From contig WION01000151.1 of the NCBI GenBank assembly GCA_015039365.1, positions 57,562 through 121,561 of the forward strand: a stretch of DNA of 64,000 nucleotides, in the 5' to 3' direction. Source of the DNA: Amanita rubescens. Lineage: Eukaryota; Basidiomycota; Agaricomycetes; Agaricales; Amanitaceae. Both the position numbers and the translations under genes were made by a program. How positions within the stretch are numbered: position 1 is the first letter of the stretch; each line of letters begins with the position of its first letter. The notes beneath the pieces were generated by a model. The model was given only the letters and a program-made list of their open reading frames with translations. It was not told where the DNA came from and did not search any database. Shown here in pieces: positions 23,336 through 35,034 of this stretch.

Positions 23336-24200
23336 TCGTTGACCTGCGGCACAGTCAATAAGGCTCTCGTTTTCGAACGGGGATACTTCAACCCGCTGCA
23401 AGTCCATTCTACAGTTGGGCTGAGGCGTTCCTCTCTCTGGGCCCCCAGAAATTCAGGCCAGAAACCGATGACACAGTCAACCGCCATCGCCGGATCGTGG
23501 CGCCTATCAAAGTGTCTTCGAAAGGGAACATCCAGACAAACTGTTCGTTCAGTTGTCCTGATCGCCTTGCGGCAAGGGTTTCGGCTTCCCTTGGCCAATA
23601 CGAACCCTGAGAGACGGGATCTTACCTATTAGCCCTTGACGCGCGCCAAGAAATCATAGCTTCTGGGATGTGCGGCCCAACTTAGGGGACCTCCGAGTAT
23701 CGGCTTGTGGGTAACCATAGCGCATCCGAATACTCACCCAATTCTATGATCCCCCTCGAGGCCGTTGCAGGTACCGATCTGGTTCATCTATAAAACTCGT
23801 GCTTTTCAAGTTCGACATTTCCTCTACGTACAGTCGTCCTTCCGTGCTTCTGCGACTGATGAGGCTAAAAAGCAGATCGTGACAATCAAAGGTCGAAGAC
23901 ATGTTGATCTTTGCAACAGTGTTTGGGAACCATGGGTTGTGCGTCGGATCCATAACGCCTGTGACGTGGATTGCCTGCCGGTTCAAGTTGGGGTATGTAA
24001 TTCTCCTGCTCTGCCATCTATCGCCTCACGCTTAAGTTTCTTATGGCGCCAGGGGGATGCATGAGCAAATGTGCTATCTACGGCGGCGGTTGATTGTTTG
24101 GAATGTCCTTTTGTCAATCTCCATTTCGCTTGCATATTAGTTTTATGATCTTAGTACGTTATTCTTGTAACCTTATCCACTGTTCGTCTTAATAAAAATC
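23336..24200 (+). pseudogene. Heavily eroded RT-RNase H relic
   Basis: Recognisable islands in order: GGCTCTCGTTTTCGAA (the MGLSFSK start region) near 23362; ALRQGFRLPLANTNPE (family: GLREGFWPFANTNPE) near 23568; GGTAACCATAGCGCATCCGA near 23711; GTCGAAGACATGTTGAT near 23893; and a 3' tail resemblance around 24130-24200. Most of the coding region between them is deleted. It lies directly downstream of the truncated copy at 21.5-22.6 kb in the same orientation. Confidence 0.7.
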
Positions 24201-24943
24201 ATGCCCATCATGCACGTTTACCGGTACCATTTGGATAAGAGAATCTTAGACATGTGCACGTATACCTGGCAGGGGATGCTAATAATAGAACAAAAACGCG
24301 GAACGCACATGTACCTACGCGCTAGGGTGTGAAGAGGTGAAGACATTGAATGTACATGCGTCTGCAGGTCCGATGAGCCGACTTGACCGTATGTGACTAG
24401 TAGGGAGTTCCACCTTTGCCTACACTCCAGAAGAATAGCTGCGAGGGCGCCCTGACATTCGATTGAATGAACCACGATGACTAAACCATCCTTGCATGAT
24501 CGTGAAGCACGAGCAACGCGAGTGGCAGTAAGAAGTATATAGTCCGCCAGACTGTGAATGTAGCATGACTCGCAGGGAAGAATTTTGTTCCCCTCGAAAA
24601 ACCATCCGTATCGTGACAAAAGGATATCAACGTGAGGGGCGCGGCATGATCAAATATGGCAGCGAGGTCAGTGTAAGGGACTGTAAATTGTCCTAGGACT
24701 CGTACCTGAATGCTCATGAAAAGTATGCAAATGAAAAGAATGTCATCGATCCATGCGAGGTGAAGAGTGCTAGTGCTTGCGCGGTGGGAACGCGGTCCAT
24801 TCGCGAGAACCCTCTACCGACTCCTCGATTTACGTACTTGCTAATCATGCTACTTAGTTATGTACCGCTTGTCCGCACGTTTATGGTCCCCAAGTCCCCG
24901 CACCGTAGAGCCGTACGGAGGAGTCAAAATGGATCTGCTAGTA
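24201..24943. other. Intergenic, no gene recognised
   Basis: Between the RT relic and the 3' end of zinc-finger gene B. No supported frame. Confidence 0.3.
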
Positions 24944-25837
24944 CTACGTATTCAACTTGGGATTATATTTACAACTTTTACTGTGACGCCTCGCCGTGCT
25001 GGGCGCCGCCGCACTAAAATTGCAGCCCTCATGCTTGTGCTCGCAATCATATGGTCGGCGATCGAAGTGCACGTTGAGGTGATCTACATGTGTCAATATC
25101 AGTCGGGAAATACATCAGTGAATAACGACAAACAATCAAGGTTGTGTGCTTTCGTGTAATCTGCACCGCAGAGGAAACAGCGATAACTAGCTGGTCTTGT
25201 CCGCCTCATGTTTGATGCCCGGCGAACAGCATTTCTCGGAATGTGCTGACTCATCGGAGAAATACACATCCTGTCCAGAGGTGGCTGCGGGACTGGTGAC
25301 GATCTATACAGCTCGGCAGAGCTTTTGAAAAAGGCGACATCCATGCTAGCTGCATGCAAGGATGGCAAAGGACTTCCGAGATTGTTGTTGTCAATGAACA
25401 GATGTGGTGGCGGGGACTCGGTTGGTGCTACATTGACCGGATATCTGGAGTAAAAGCCATCGTACAACACCTTGGCCCCAATGCTTCCACCATGTATACC
25501 GAGTGTAGATTCTTCGCCAAGTGAATTGAGCATATACGGAGGCCGTTCGTTTGCAGCCAGCCTTGTACTAGGTTGTAACTCTGTTGGCGATTCGCCCGGG
25601 TTGGGAGTCATCAAGGATGAGATGTAGCCTACTAGTGGAAACTCTACTAAGTAGGGACGTGAAAAAAATTAAGAGGGCGCACTCACCAAAGAAGTCGTTG
25701 GATCCCGGACCAGTTCCCTCCTTCAGGTCATCTTGACACACAGTTTGAAGAAAATCTGAAAGAAAAAAAACGGTCAGGATGATTATTTGCGGGTATGCAA
25801 CGCGAAATGCCACATTACAGGAATATGGGTGATCCAT
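24944..25837 (-). CDS. C2H2/C2HC zinc-finger protein, family member B
   Basis: Exon 1 starts at MDHPYSC and ends NDFFG at a GTGAGT donor; intron 1 is about 55 bp and ends CCACTAG. Exon 2 runs through LMTPNPGESPTELQPSTRL and a linker to MRRTRPASYRCFLCGADYTK then AHNL. Exon 3 (after a TGTAG acceptor near 25080) encodes HLNVHFDRRPYDCEHKHEGC then NFSAAAPSTARRHSKSC and stops at 24944. Both fingers keep all metal ligands. The N-terminal Cys head has decayed: two of the Cys and the His of the CxxCxxxxCxxH pattern are replaced by Tyr or Arg. Likely nuclear; target unknown. Confidence 0.7.
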
Positions 25838-27560
25838 GCCAGAACAGAGAAGGTAGCGTGCCCACATCGGGCGAATACCGGCTTTTATATCAAGTTAACG
25901 TGTGAAGGATTGGCAACGCATTTCACTTTAGCTGTAGAACTTAACCACAGCACGTCCATCAATTGAACGGCCCAAAATCGTGGATCTACAAGATGATGAA
26001 ACCTGGAGCTAGATCCAGCTGCCAACTGAGGCCACCTAGCAATGCAGCGTGCTGGAAGTAGTAGGATACGGAGACCAAGGCATTTGATTTTAGAGAATGA
26101 GCGTACAAGACGACATTCTTAGAGCACGATTAAGGGACACCGGAGCCACTTGGTCGTTACAGAAACTGTAAAGCATGAATAAATAAACAAAATTAAGCTT
26201 AACTTTGACTATAAAAGATTGCGAAGTGTGATCGATGATCGATTGATCGACCACATCATTAGTGATTGATCCTGAAAAAGTATGGTGAGAATGCGTTGAC
26301 ATATCCTGTATGGGCAACTGCTCTTGTTCCTAGCTGGATCGCATCGGAAGGCAAGGCGAATTTTGGCAAAGACAGAAGGAAGCATACGCTTCCCCTGATA
26401 AATTTCGATCAAGTGAGCAGAACATGACATTGAAACATACCCTACTAACGCTGCGTCGGACTCATGAACGGTAATTTGCTCCACGGTAAACTCGTCGGGT
26501 CATTCTATATTTGCAAGTAGAACCAGACAGCTGACTTCAAACGCCACATCATGGAAGATCAATATCATACCATGTACGCCACAGAAGGGATGATTTCTAC
26601 AGCCTGAGAATCAGCGCCGAGGGCATGGTCTACTGCCGCAAGGCCCGGGATAATATTTTGTCACTGACCAAGTACTCCACACTTCAATATGGGCGCCCAA
26701 ATAAGCGAATGATTGCGTCATTTACGGTCCTACGGAGGATATTAGAAGGACCCTACGGAGGACATTAGGTGGACATTGTTGACATGATGCATGATCGTTC
26801 CTGTTTCAGTACTGTTGGTTGCATATTTTTAGAGTTCAATTCAACCTCCGCGCTACCTCTCACACGCGCGAGACGCTGGGGCAGGCGGCGACTTCAAATA
26901 CTTTGCGTCCACAAGCCGCAGTCGGTGACATTGGGAAAGAGTTTGGCGCTACGACCCTTGGTCGCTTATTAACTTCTCCTTGTAGTATCTGCTGCCTCGT
27001 GACCTACTCCATCTGGTACTTCGAAGAGTTTAGAAGAGGGCCTCTTTCAGCTTCGAAACAGAACATGTGCTAAACTGGTGCTTTTAAATTTTCAAATGCG
27101 ACGTATCACTCTGCTTACCGTCTTCTTCCGCATTCGGAGATGAATCGTTGCATTAGAGTCCGGAAACTGCCGGATCATTGTATGTCGACAATTTTATTGG
27201 GTTCCAATTTCACGAAGAAATCAGACGCTTGAACGTATGTAAATAATGCTACCATCGATATATTTCATGATGCCTCTTTACTATAAGCCTAGATCGGTGA
27301 GGAAAGTGCGTCCAGATACGAATCATCTGGTACTAGGCGAAGCATTGGTGTGCAAAACTACCTTTTCCATAGAACAACAGGCGACCTAAGTTACGGATGA
27401 GAGAACCGTCGTGCATCTTTAAAACAGCCACTTGAACAAGTTAGACTTGACCTGGGTTAGTGGTTGTCAATTTTCTGTCGGTGGCGTGTCACGATGACTC
27501 GTGACCTTAACAGCATTATTTGGCTGTGCCAAGTCCCCCGCAATGATCACATCCACACCT
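25838..27560. other. Intergenic, no gene recognised
   Basis: About 1.7 kb upstream of gene B with no supported frame. Short frames near 26209-26484 and 26769-27073 have no recognisable content. Confidence 0.3.
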
Positions 27561-27593
27561 TACTATGAATCAATCGATCAAGCTTCAAGGGAG

Positions 27594-27960
27594 GCCAAAT
27601 AGTAGTACGAGGTGCAACGCTGGGATGAAAAATTGTACACGTCATTTTTCCTTTTGTAGCCCAGCGCATTCTGCGACAACATTGTACCGTACCCCAGGAG
27701 AACGAGTCCGAGTCAGCCTCTACTATGATCAGACTCTTATGACAGTCAACATCATTTCCATCAACCTCGTTTCGCTCCCGTGGAACCTGCATGCGCATGA
27801 CGACGAAAGAGAAATTCAAGCTGGGACTGGGCATGCCTTCCATGAGCTCTTTCTTGTACGACGATTGGCTAATCTGTTCTAGATACAGTCGGTTCATGTT
27901 GAATAACAGACGACTAATTTGCATTCCATGACTACGCAAAACTGGACAAAAAATAAAATC
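27594..27960. repeat. Dispersed repeat, copy 1 (partner at 52.1-52.5 kb)
   Basis: Shares stretches such as GTACGAGGTGCAAC, TTTCGCTCCCGTG, GGGCATGCC and GATGGCTAATCTG-like words, in the same order, with 52170-52470. An open frame on the minus strand spans it in both places, but the two translations differ by frameshifts, so coding is not supported. Confidence 0.5.
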
Positions 27961-28059
27961 TAGAAACTGAAATGGATTCATGCATATCGTTTCTACTAAT
28001 GTCAGAACACTGGCACCACTGGTTTGTTGGTTCGGAACGATGATACGTGAATCCGACGA

Positions 28060-28965
28060 CATTATTTAGCACTCAAGAAATACCTGATCTTCACCCCATC
28101 CAATTCGCCTCCTCTTTTTGACCCATCTGGCAACCCGAGTTTCGCTGTGACTTCCGACACATGCACAGCAATCATACCATTATTGTAGGGCCTTGGCCCT
28201 TATGGTTTCGACGAATTCGGGGCAGGTGCCGTCGGGGTGGGGTGCATCTCAGAAAGAAGACTAGTTTCACCACGCAAAGCCTTACTTAACATCCCCGACA
28301 GTGATAAATCGTGACCAGATTGAACGAATAGCGGGGAGCCAGAGTGCCGGGGATACAGAGCGCATAATCACGGACGATTAAATGACTTGATGCCCCGAAT
28401 AATGATATTGGCAAAGTTGCTTGCATCCAGCGGCTCTCATGGCTGTTGTCACCGTTTCCCTTACATGGGCCTGAGGCGGAGTGTAAGCTATTGCGTCGAT
28501 CACTGGCATATCAAAAATATACCATACTTCCTGAAGGCCGATGACTTGATGAGGAAGAAAGTATGATTCTGGGTGTTTCCGGTGGGGGAAGTGGTCTTGA
28601 CTCTTGACAATTGCATGGTCAGTTGAAATCTGCTTTAAAGGGCACGAGATAAACTAAGCACACGCAAGCCGCACTGCCGGTGCGCGGCCTTGCGGCTGCG
28701 TCGAAATCGACGCATATGCCGTCCAAAACAGGGCGCATATTTTACTACGAAAAAACGATGGATCGTAACAAATTGTAATGTAGAGGGGCGGCGATACAAC
28801 GCGCATAACCATGAATTGTAAATGATTTGGAGCCCCGAATAGATTAGATTAACAGAGATGCATACTCATAGGTGTCCTCATGGCCATCGTTCCTGTTTCG
28901 CCTATGAAAAAATACAAACACTTTGAAGAGGGGCGATACAAGACACTATGGCTCCGAGTATCCAC
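28060..28965. repeat. Degraded local repeats
   Basis: Two divergent tandem-like copies occur: 28320-28480 and 28780-28900, sharing GATACA, CGCATAA, GCCCCGAATA and CTCATGGC words. A stretch at 28311-28370 (GGGGAGCCAGAGTGCCGGGG core) reappears as reverse complement at about 53205-53275. No gene. Confidence 0.5.
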
Positions 28966-29403
28966 CTTGAGCGGCTCACGAGTGGTGGGGCGCGGTGGAG
29001 ATGAGGCATAATCGTCCGAAGGGACTGCGCCGTCGTGAACGGAAGGTTGCGTTCTGTTCTCAGCCTCAATGGGCGAGATTACGCCTGCTTAGCACGTGTT
29101 GGAGAGGTGGGCACCCCGCGAGGCCGACGCGTTCCCGATTGTTCCAGGCCTGTCAGTGAGGGACCTTTCCAAGAAGAAGCTTGGATTGTATGCGGGTTAC
29201 GAGAAAGATTGATCCATCAGTGATTGTGAGATTTGTGACGACGTGACTGCTGGCACGCGTCAACCGCGCGGAATTCTGGCCTGTTCTCCAACACGCGTTA
29301 GGCGAAAGGTAATGCGTGGCAGGCGCAATCTCACCCATTGAAGAGGAGAACCGAACGCACTACCTCATCTCCACCACGTTCCACCACTCGTGAGCCGCTC
29401 AAG
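28966..29403. repeat. 438-bp unit bounded by 43-bp inverted repeats
   Basis: The left arm, 28966-29008, begins CTTGAGCGGCTCACGAGTGG. The right arm, 29361-29403, is its inverse with about four mismatches. The interior has no transposase frame. It resembles a MITE, but I see no target duplication, so it could also be an inverted duplication. Confidence 0.6.
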
Positions 29404-29479
29404 ATTGATACGGGCCCTAGTATCTATCCTACAATGATTCACAACACCCTTTTAGACTGCCTACGTCCGTAGTCGAACT

Positions 29480-30712
29480 AGACAATGTCAAGTCTTGACC
29501 TTTTCCCGTCGAGAGATTGGAGACCTGATTCACTAACAGGCTCCTTGCCCGTCGACAGTTCCGCTCTACCTTTCTGCGGTATACCCGCCCTTTCGACCGC
29601 TCCCGCTTCCGGTGTGGAATTATTCTTGAATCACTGTTCGACTGTTGTGGTTCTGTTCCCTGCTCATGACGCTTAACGCTCTTCCTCCCATTTCTGCCAC
29701 TTCCTAAGTCCCATATCCTCTGTCTGCTTTCCTCCGGCTGCTATTTCCTTCCCTCCTCGTGTTGGCTTCGCCCCCGCCCCCCAAGCGCCCTGGTACCTGC
29801 CGCGTGACCCAAACAAGCACTAACGGCGCCTCTGAATATCATCCAACACGGGCCGGGGTGAAAGTTTCACCGGTGAAACCTTAGACCACTCACACAGCAC
29901 GTCATGTGTTGACTCTCCGGTCGCCTCACCCTTTCCCCGCATCGTTCATTCCCTTTGACATCCCGGTCCATTCTGTTAACACATTAACCGACTCCAAGAA
30001 ACTCCCGTTGACGTTCTGCTGGCGGTCTGTACTACCTCCTGGTTACCGACGACTTTCAGCGTACTCAGATTCGACGCAGCCTCCCCTCCCACATCACGAA
30101 GCTTGAAGAACCTTATTGTAGAATGTACGCCATTCCCCCGGTTACCATCTATATGAATGCTTGATCGCTGATTGACCTGGAAACTCAAACCAGGCTCGAA
30201 AGCGAACAGCTGTGAAATCGAATAGACAGAGGTGGTTGTTGCAGAGATGGACATTCGCACATTGGTCGCATTGAGTCGCTACGCCGAACATTTCATTATC
30301 TACTGGGACGCTCCTCTGCTCCACCAGATAGTATCTATGATACAGGAGAGCAAGATTTGGCTATCTATGGATTGGATTTCTGCTTGGATCAATCTAGCTG
30401 ATGCCTTGTCTCTTTCCTCGTGACAAGCGACAGTTAGCTCTCTGCCTCAAGATACCTTCCCAACTGTCCGCATAGAATATGCAACGCAACATGATGTCAT
30501 CGTAACGTAATTCACACTGAGTCACAACCAGATACTTCTACACATGCATACGAATTATCGCCATCATGCATCTCAATGATGCCTCAGAATGTCTCTGCGC
30601 TGTAAAACGCACACTGGGTTATATGCGCGACAAGAACGCACTAGTCATCGTGTCCCCTCTCTTCGTCGCCGCCACTTCACCAACCACACCCCTTCATGCA
30701 CCACTTTCCCCG
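29480..30712 (+). repeat. Dispersed segmental repeat, copy 2
   Basis: Counterpart of 17780-18872. It contains a short frame, 30247-30423, with MDIRTLVALSRYAEHF then WLSMDWISAWINLADALSL. This looks exon-like but is shifted in the other copy. Its right end abuts a fragment of an RT gene at 30713. Confidence 0.65.
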
Positions 30713-30805
30713 CCGCCAAGAGATGAGGTTTCTCGATGATCAGTGCAGAGCCGAGATAGGGAACCTCAAAGTTTCGATTCATGGTAACCATAGCTCCCCC
30801 GAACA
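30713..30805 (+). pseudogene. Small RT-RNase H gene fragment
   Basis: Encodes the family segment P-P-x-R-D-...-RFLDDQCRAEI, then, after an internal deletion, KVSIHGNHS, where intact copies have KFRLVVDHSAS. Too short to function. Confidence 0.6.
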
Positions 30806-30888
30806 ATCACTTGGAGGGGTTACGGAATATACATATACGCATACTAATTGTGGTTGGTCATATCAAAAAGGAATTACAGTCCACTCTC

Positions 30889-32241
30889 TCAACCCATACG
30901 AATTTCTGCATTCTTCAGCCTGTGTTCGCAAGTAATACTGTGGCGCGCCGCAATGCTGGGTGCCGTTGCATCAAAGTCGCAGCCCTGATCCTTGTAGTTG
31001 CATTTATAAGGTCGGTGATTATTATGCATATTAAGGTGATCTGCACGTTTCAATGTTAATCGGGAAATACATCAGGTGACCAAGTACAAACACTTGAGGT
31101 TATGCTTCTGTGTATAGTCCGCATCGCAGGATTTGTCGGGACAGCGGTAATTGGCTGGTTTCTTTCGCCTCTTGTTCGATGCTAGGCGAGAAATCCTCCG
31201 GTGAATGGGCTGATTCTTGGGGGAAACATGCTTCCCGTTTGATACCTGGCGAGAAATCCTCCGGGGAACGGGTTGATTCGTTGGGGAAACATGCTTCCCG
31301 TCCGGAGCTGGCGGCAGGACATGTGGTGATGCACGTATCTCAGCAGTCCTCGAGGAAGAGGTGCCATCCGTGCTAGCTGAATACGAAAATTGCAAAGGGC
31401 TTCCGTTGACGTTAGTGTCAATGGTCGGGTGGCTGGGCTGGGCTGGCGCCACATTGTCTAGATTAAAGTGAAAGTCACCGGCATAAAACGTATCATGAAG
31501 GGACCCACTGCCAAGCACAGCTTCCCCACCAAGCGGCAGGCTATGAGGGTTAAGTACATACTGACGTCCCTCGCTCGCAGCATTTCCTGGGTCGTCAATC
31601 ATGTTGTCAATGATCAAGCTTAACAAGGCCGGCAGCTGCGCTTGTGCTACTAAGTAAAGGTCACTGATATGAAACGTCTCAGGGGAGCCCTCATTACCAT
31701 GCACGTTGAAGGTGGATTTCCCACCAAGTGGCAGATCGTGAGGAGTAAGCACATACGGGGGCCCCACGCTCGCAGCATTTCCCAGGTTGTTGGTCATGTT
31801 GTCGATGAACAGGTTGTGCGGCTGGGCTGGCGCCACATTGTCCGAATTTGAGGGAAAGACGTCGTCAAGCGCCCCGGGAATATTTGTACTGCTAGGCACG
31901 ACGGATTCTCCGTGAAGATCAGGTAAATATGCAGGGCCCTCGTCTGCGGCCGGTGGTGCACTAGATTGTATGTTGGTTGGCGATTCGTCTGGGTCATAGT
32001 GGCGAGTCGGCTAAGTAGGAACGCTGAAAATAACGTGGGAATACTCACCAAAGAAGTCGTCATATTCCTCAAAATTAATGTAGTACAATGTTCCATCGAC
32101 CGTATTTTGGCTCATTAACAGAACCGGCTCCGTAAGAAAAAGCGAAGGAACATCTTCGATTGTAGGGATGCTTGTTCCGAAATGCTCGAGGCAAAGTCCT
32201 GCAATACATAGTTCACATTGGTGATCCATGTCGCATCCCAT
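30889..32241 (-). CDS. C2H2/C2HC zinc-finger protein, family member C, with internal repeats
   Basis: The largest member. Exon 1 starts at MGCDMDHQC (alternative Met 32229) and has the best preserved Cys head, CELCIAGLCLEH, ending EEYDDFFG. Intron 1 (60 bp) ends CCCAG and keeps frame to DESPTNIQSSAPPAADEG. Exon 2 contains a unit of about 75 residues repeated (PYVLTPHDLPLGG, QYVLNPHSLPLGG; NVAPAQP recurs) and an exact-length 63-bp tandem duplication at 31186-31311 (GKHVSPTNQP / GKHVSPKNQP). Finger 1 is CPDKSCDADYTQKHNL...H; exon 3 adds YKCNYKDQGCDFDATAPSIA then ARHSITC. A probable TATATAT lies near 32436. Likely a nuclear DNA-binding protein. Confidence 0.72.
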
Positions 32242-33193
32242 ACACGTATTTGGGCGGTTAAGCAGGGGGAGAAAGAGGAGGCTGGCTCTTATCCATGGGA
32301 CGAAGAGGATGGTGCACCGCTGCTGTAGAAGGCATGCAGGGTCAGCAGCATATGAGTCGTGTAACGGTGTAATCCACAATACCTAGAATAAAGCAGTGGA
32401 ATGGGACCACGAAACAGCACTTCTAAAGTGTATATATCCCCGGAAATTGCAACATCGAGTCATATCTACAGACCATTTGGTTTTCTATAACAAGAGAGAA
32501 GAACGAGCATGATCATAAACGAACCGTAGTTGAGGCCTTGAGGGGCAGAGACCCCCTCATCTCATCGACGTTGTCCGTGATCATGAGTATTAAGTGTTGT
32601 TCGCGTGGCGCACTACTAAACCAGGTTAGTCACGACATGCACAGCAACATACTCTCTCACCGGCTTGTTGTCACTGGCTTTATTCTGTGGCTCCATAACC
32701 CATCACGTCACACTGGCCCGGGCGGACTTTGCCCGAAGAAGGTGAGAAGCATGTGTTCTTTCCCGGGCCCTGACATGTTTTCTGTCAAACGAACGGAAAG
32801 CTAAAGTGACAGATTCCAGAAAACATCCCATGATATTTATGACAGCATGACTATCAGTGAGGCCTCGCCCTGCGTCGGACCCACCTATAACCCGCTATAG
32901 TATGCCCATTGGGGTCGATCTTTCCGCAATCAGTCTTTGACTGCACGTATACAACCTGGATTAACAAGGTACCTTTCTGACAGGCCTGCGACAGCCAGGC
33001 GCACGCCGATCGAGGCTGAGAACATTATAAAACATCCAGCTCGCGATGGTGCAGATGTTTTGGATGATAATGCTCCTCTCCGCCGCGTCGTAACCGTACC
33101 AGCAAACCAGATCGGGACAAATGGTGTAATACAATTAATTAGAGGTATGAAAAGAACATAGTAAGGGATAAGGTAAGTCTTGATTACAACGAT
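32242..33193. other. Upstream region of gene C, no gene recognised
   Basis: Holds the presumed promoter of gene C (minus) near 32430-32440. A frame at 32937-33161 (TARIQPGLTRYLSDRPATAR) is isolated and unassigned. Confidence 0.3.
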
Positions 33194-34041
33194 CTACGGT
33201 TTGTATTTGCATTTACGGCTGTGACGCTTCGCGGTGCCAGGTGCCGTGGCAGTGTAATCGCAGCCCCGATTTCCGTGGTCGCAAGGATAAGGTCGAAGAC
33301 CAAGGTGGGAATTTCGGTGATCTATACGCTTCAACGTCAGTCGGGAGAAGAGTGATCAGTTCAAGCACAAACACTGGAGGTTATGTGCCGCTGTGAAGTC
33401 ACAACCGCAGATACCACAGAGGTGCCCAGCTGCCCTTGTTCGCCGGTTGTTCGATGCCTGGCGACCAGCGTTACTTCCAACGTCTTGATTCATCAGAGAA
33501 ACATGCATCCCAGCGTCTGGAGTCGGCGATGTAGGGGACAAGGCGTCGGCTGAATAAAAGGACGGGTTTCCAGGGTTGTCCATGTCGACGATCGGCTGAC
33601 CTAGCTGGTCTAGCGCTACATTGCCTAGATATCTGGAGTTAAACCGTCACTGTCAAATGTCTAGGAAAAGTTCTCACCAGATGCAAGCGTGCCGAAGGAT
33701 CCTTCACCGAGCTGTGGATCAACCATATAGGGATGCAGCTCGCTTGCAGTTGGGGTAGCACTAGGCTGGAAACTTGGTGTCAATCCGTCCAAGTTGAGGG
33801 TCGTCGGGTATTCATAGTCTAGCGACGACTCGACTAAGCAGATCAGATTCCAGATTCCGAAAAAATAATGGGGTACGTAACACTCACCGAATAATTCCCA
33901 ATCGGTATTGAACATTCCACCGGCCGCATCTTGGCCCATTGGATAAAGCGCCTCTGTAAGAAAACTACCACCTTCCGTGTGGAAGACTGGTGAAGGATGC
34001 ACGATGCAGTCCCCTGCATCGCAAGAACAAAGGTCATTCAT
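33194..34041 (-). pseudogene. C2H2/C2HC zinc-finger family member D, disabled
   Basis: Same three-exon layout: MNDLCSCDAGDCIVH in exon 1 and LDYEYPTTLNLDGLTPSF opening exon 2. Finger 1 is LCGICGCDFTAAHNL, and exon 3 has HRNSHLGLRPYPCDHGNRGC then DYTATAPGTAKRHSRKC, stopping at 33194. Against its close relative F, a GAG codon is TAG at about 33661 (after GENFS), and one extra base about 20 bp further shifts the frame. The finger coding resumes in another frame. The gene is therefore broken unless an unrecognised intron removes the lesions. Confidence 0.7.
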
Positions 34042-34770
34042 TGCGTACCAGGCCATGTATGGCTAGGTAGAAGCAGAACGGTGAGGAGGATCCACAGCAT
34101 CTAGCTATCTGGCTTTTTGTGCCAAGTGCTGTGGGCGAGGTCATTTCGGTGGGAAGTCATGTCATGCATTCCGCTACACCAGCTGTGTTAACACCATTAA
34201 CATATACAGCTCTTGTTGTGGAAAATGGCTTCAGTTGGCGAAATTCAGTGGTAGTCTGCCTTGAAAAAGAGATAGTGAGCGTTCGATTTGCAATGACAAG
34301 AAAAAGAGAGAGAAAGCTTACACAAGGTTACATTCTACTAAAAAATGCGAGTGAGGCCTTGGGAACAGAGCTGAGGTATCCGGGATAGAAGAAGGCTGCT
34401 TACTAATATCTTACCGCTTTTGGAATTTATACTCCGTGGCACTACCCTCGAACTCGCGTCCGACTTCCATCAATGCAACAGTGGATCGTCGGTAGTTTCT
34501 GAACCTGATCCGTCGCGCTAATCTATATTCAGGCACATGCTGATAAACGTGATCTCGCTTGTTCAAGATCGCGAAGCTTTTCCCAGGTCTGGACTAGATC
34601 CAATAGACCGAACCTTCATCTTCGGTACGAAAATCTTTCGCAAAGCTCAGGTAAAGTAAGGAGCGCGCTGAGCTGCAAACAAGTACGCAAGAAAAATCCA
34701 CAATGGTCTTTCCGCTAATAGAACCCTTGCCATACGTTCTTCTGTTTACCACGGTAATTCGAGTGCCATC
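34042..34770. other. Intergenic, no gene recognised
   Basis: Upstream of D. Only short unsupported frames. Confidence 0.3.
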
Positions 34771-35034
34771 ACTCTTATCTACCGTTCATCTTGATATACA
34801 TCATACGTCATTTCAATTATGTCGCTGAGCCTCCTCCCCACCACCAACCTCTAGCACGACGTGAGCTTCTGTTGCATACCTAGAATCATGGGCATCACAA
34901 AGGAACTACGCAAGCCGGATAGGGACAAGTGCATTCAACATCATTAACACAGGGGATATCGCAGTAAAATCAACAACTAGTGAAGGAATGAGGGGTGATT
35001 TTGAACGGTCATAATGAATGTAAGTAAATGCTGG
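34771..35034 (+). repeat. Dispersed repeat shared with 42.9-43.2 kb
   Basis: Nearly the same as 42900-43205: ATACATCATACGT, CCACCACCAACCTCTAGC, ATCATGGGCATCACAA, GGAACTACGCAAGCCGGATA and AGTGAAGGAATGAGG occur in the same order. Copy 43 kb has an extra segment resembling the 3' tail of the RT gene at 55.9-56.1 kb. Non-coding. Confidence 0.65.

Noticed and set aside
22755..23632. Overlapping frames of 105-180 codons on both strands
   Set aside because: No recognisable domains and mutual overlap in GC-rich DNA; part of the region is RT debris.
25801..25863. Extra intron in exon 1 of zinc-finger gene B
   Set aside because: A GT...TTTCAG pair exists, but alignment to members C and D shows the sequence is ordinary exon 1 with substituted Cys residues.
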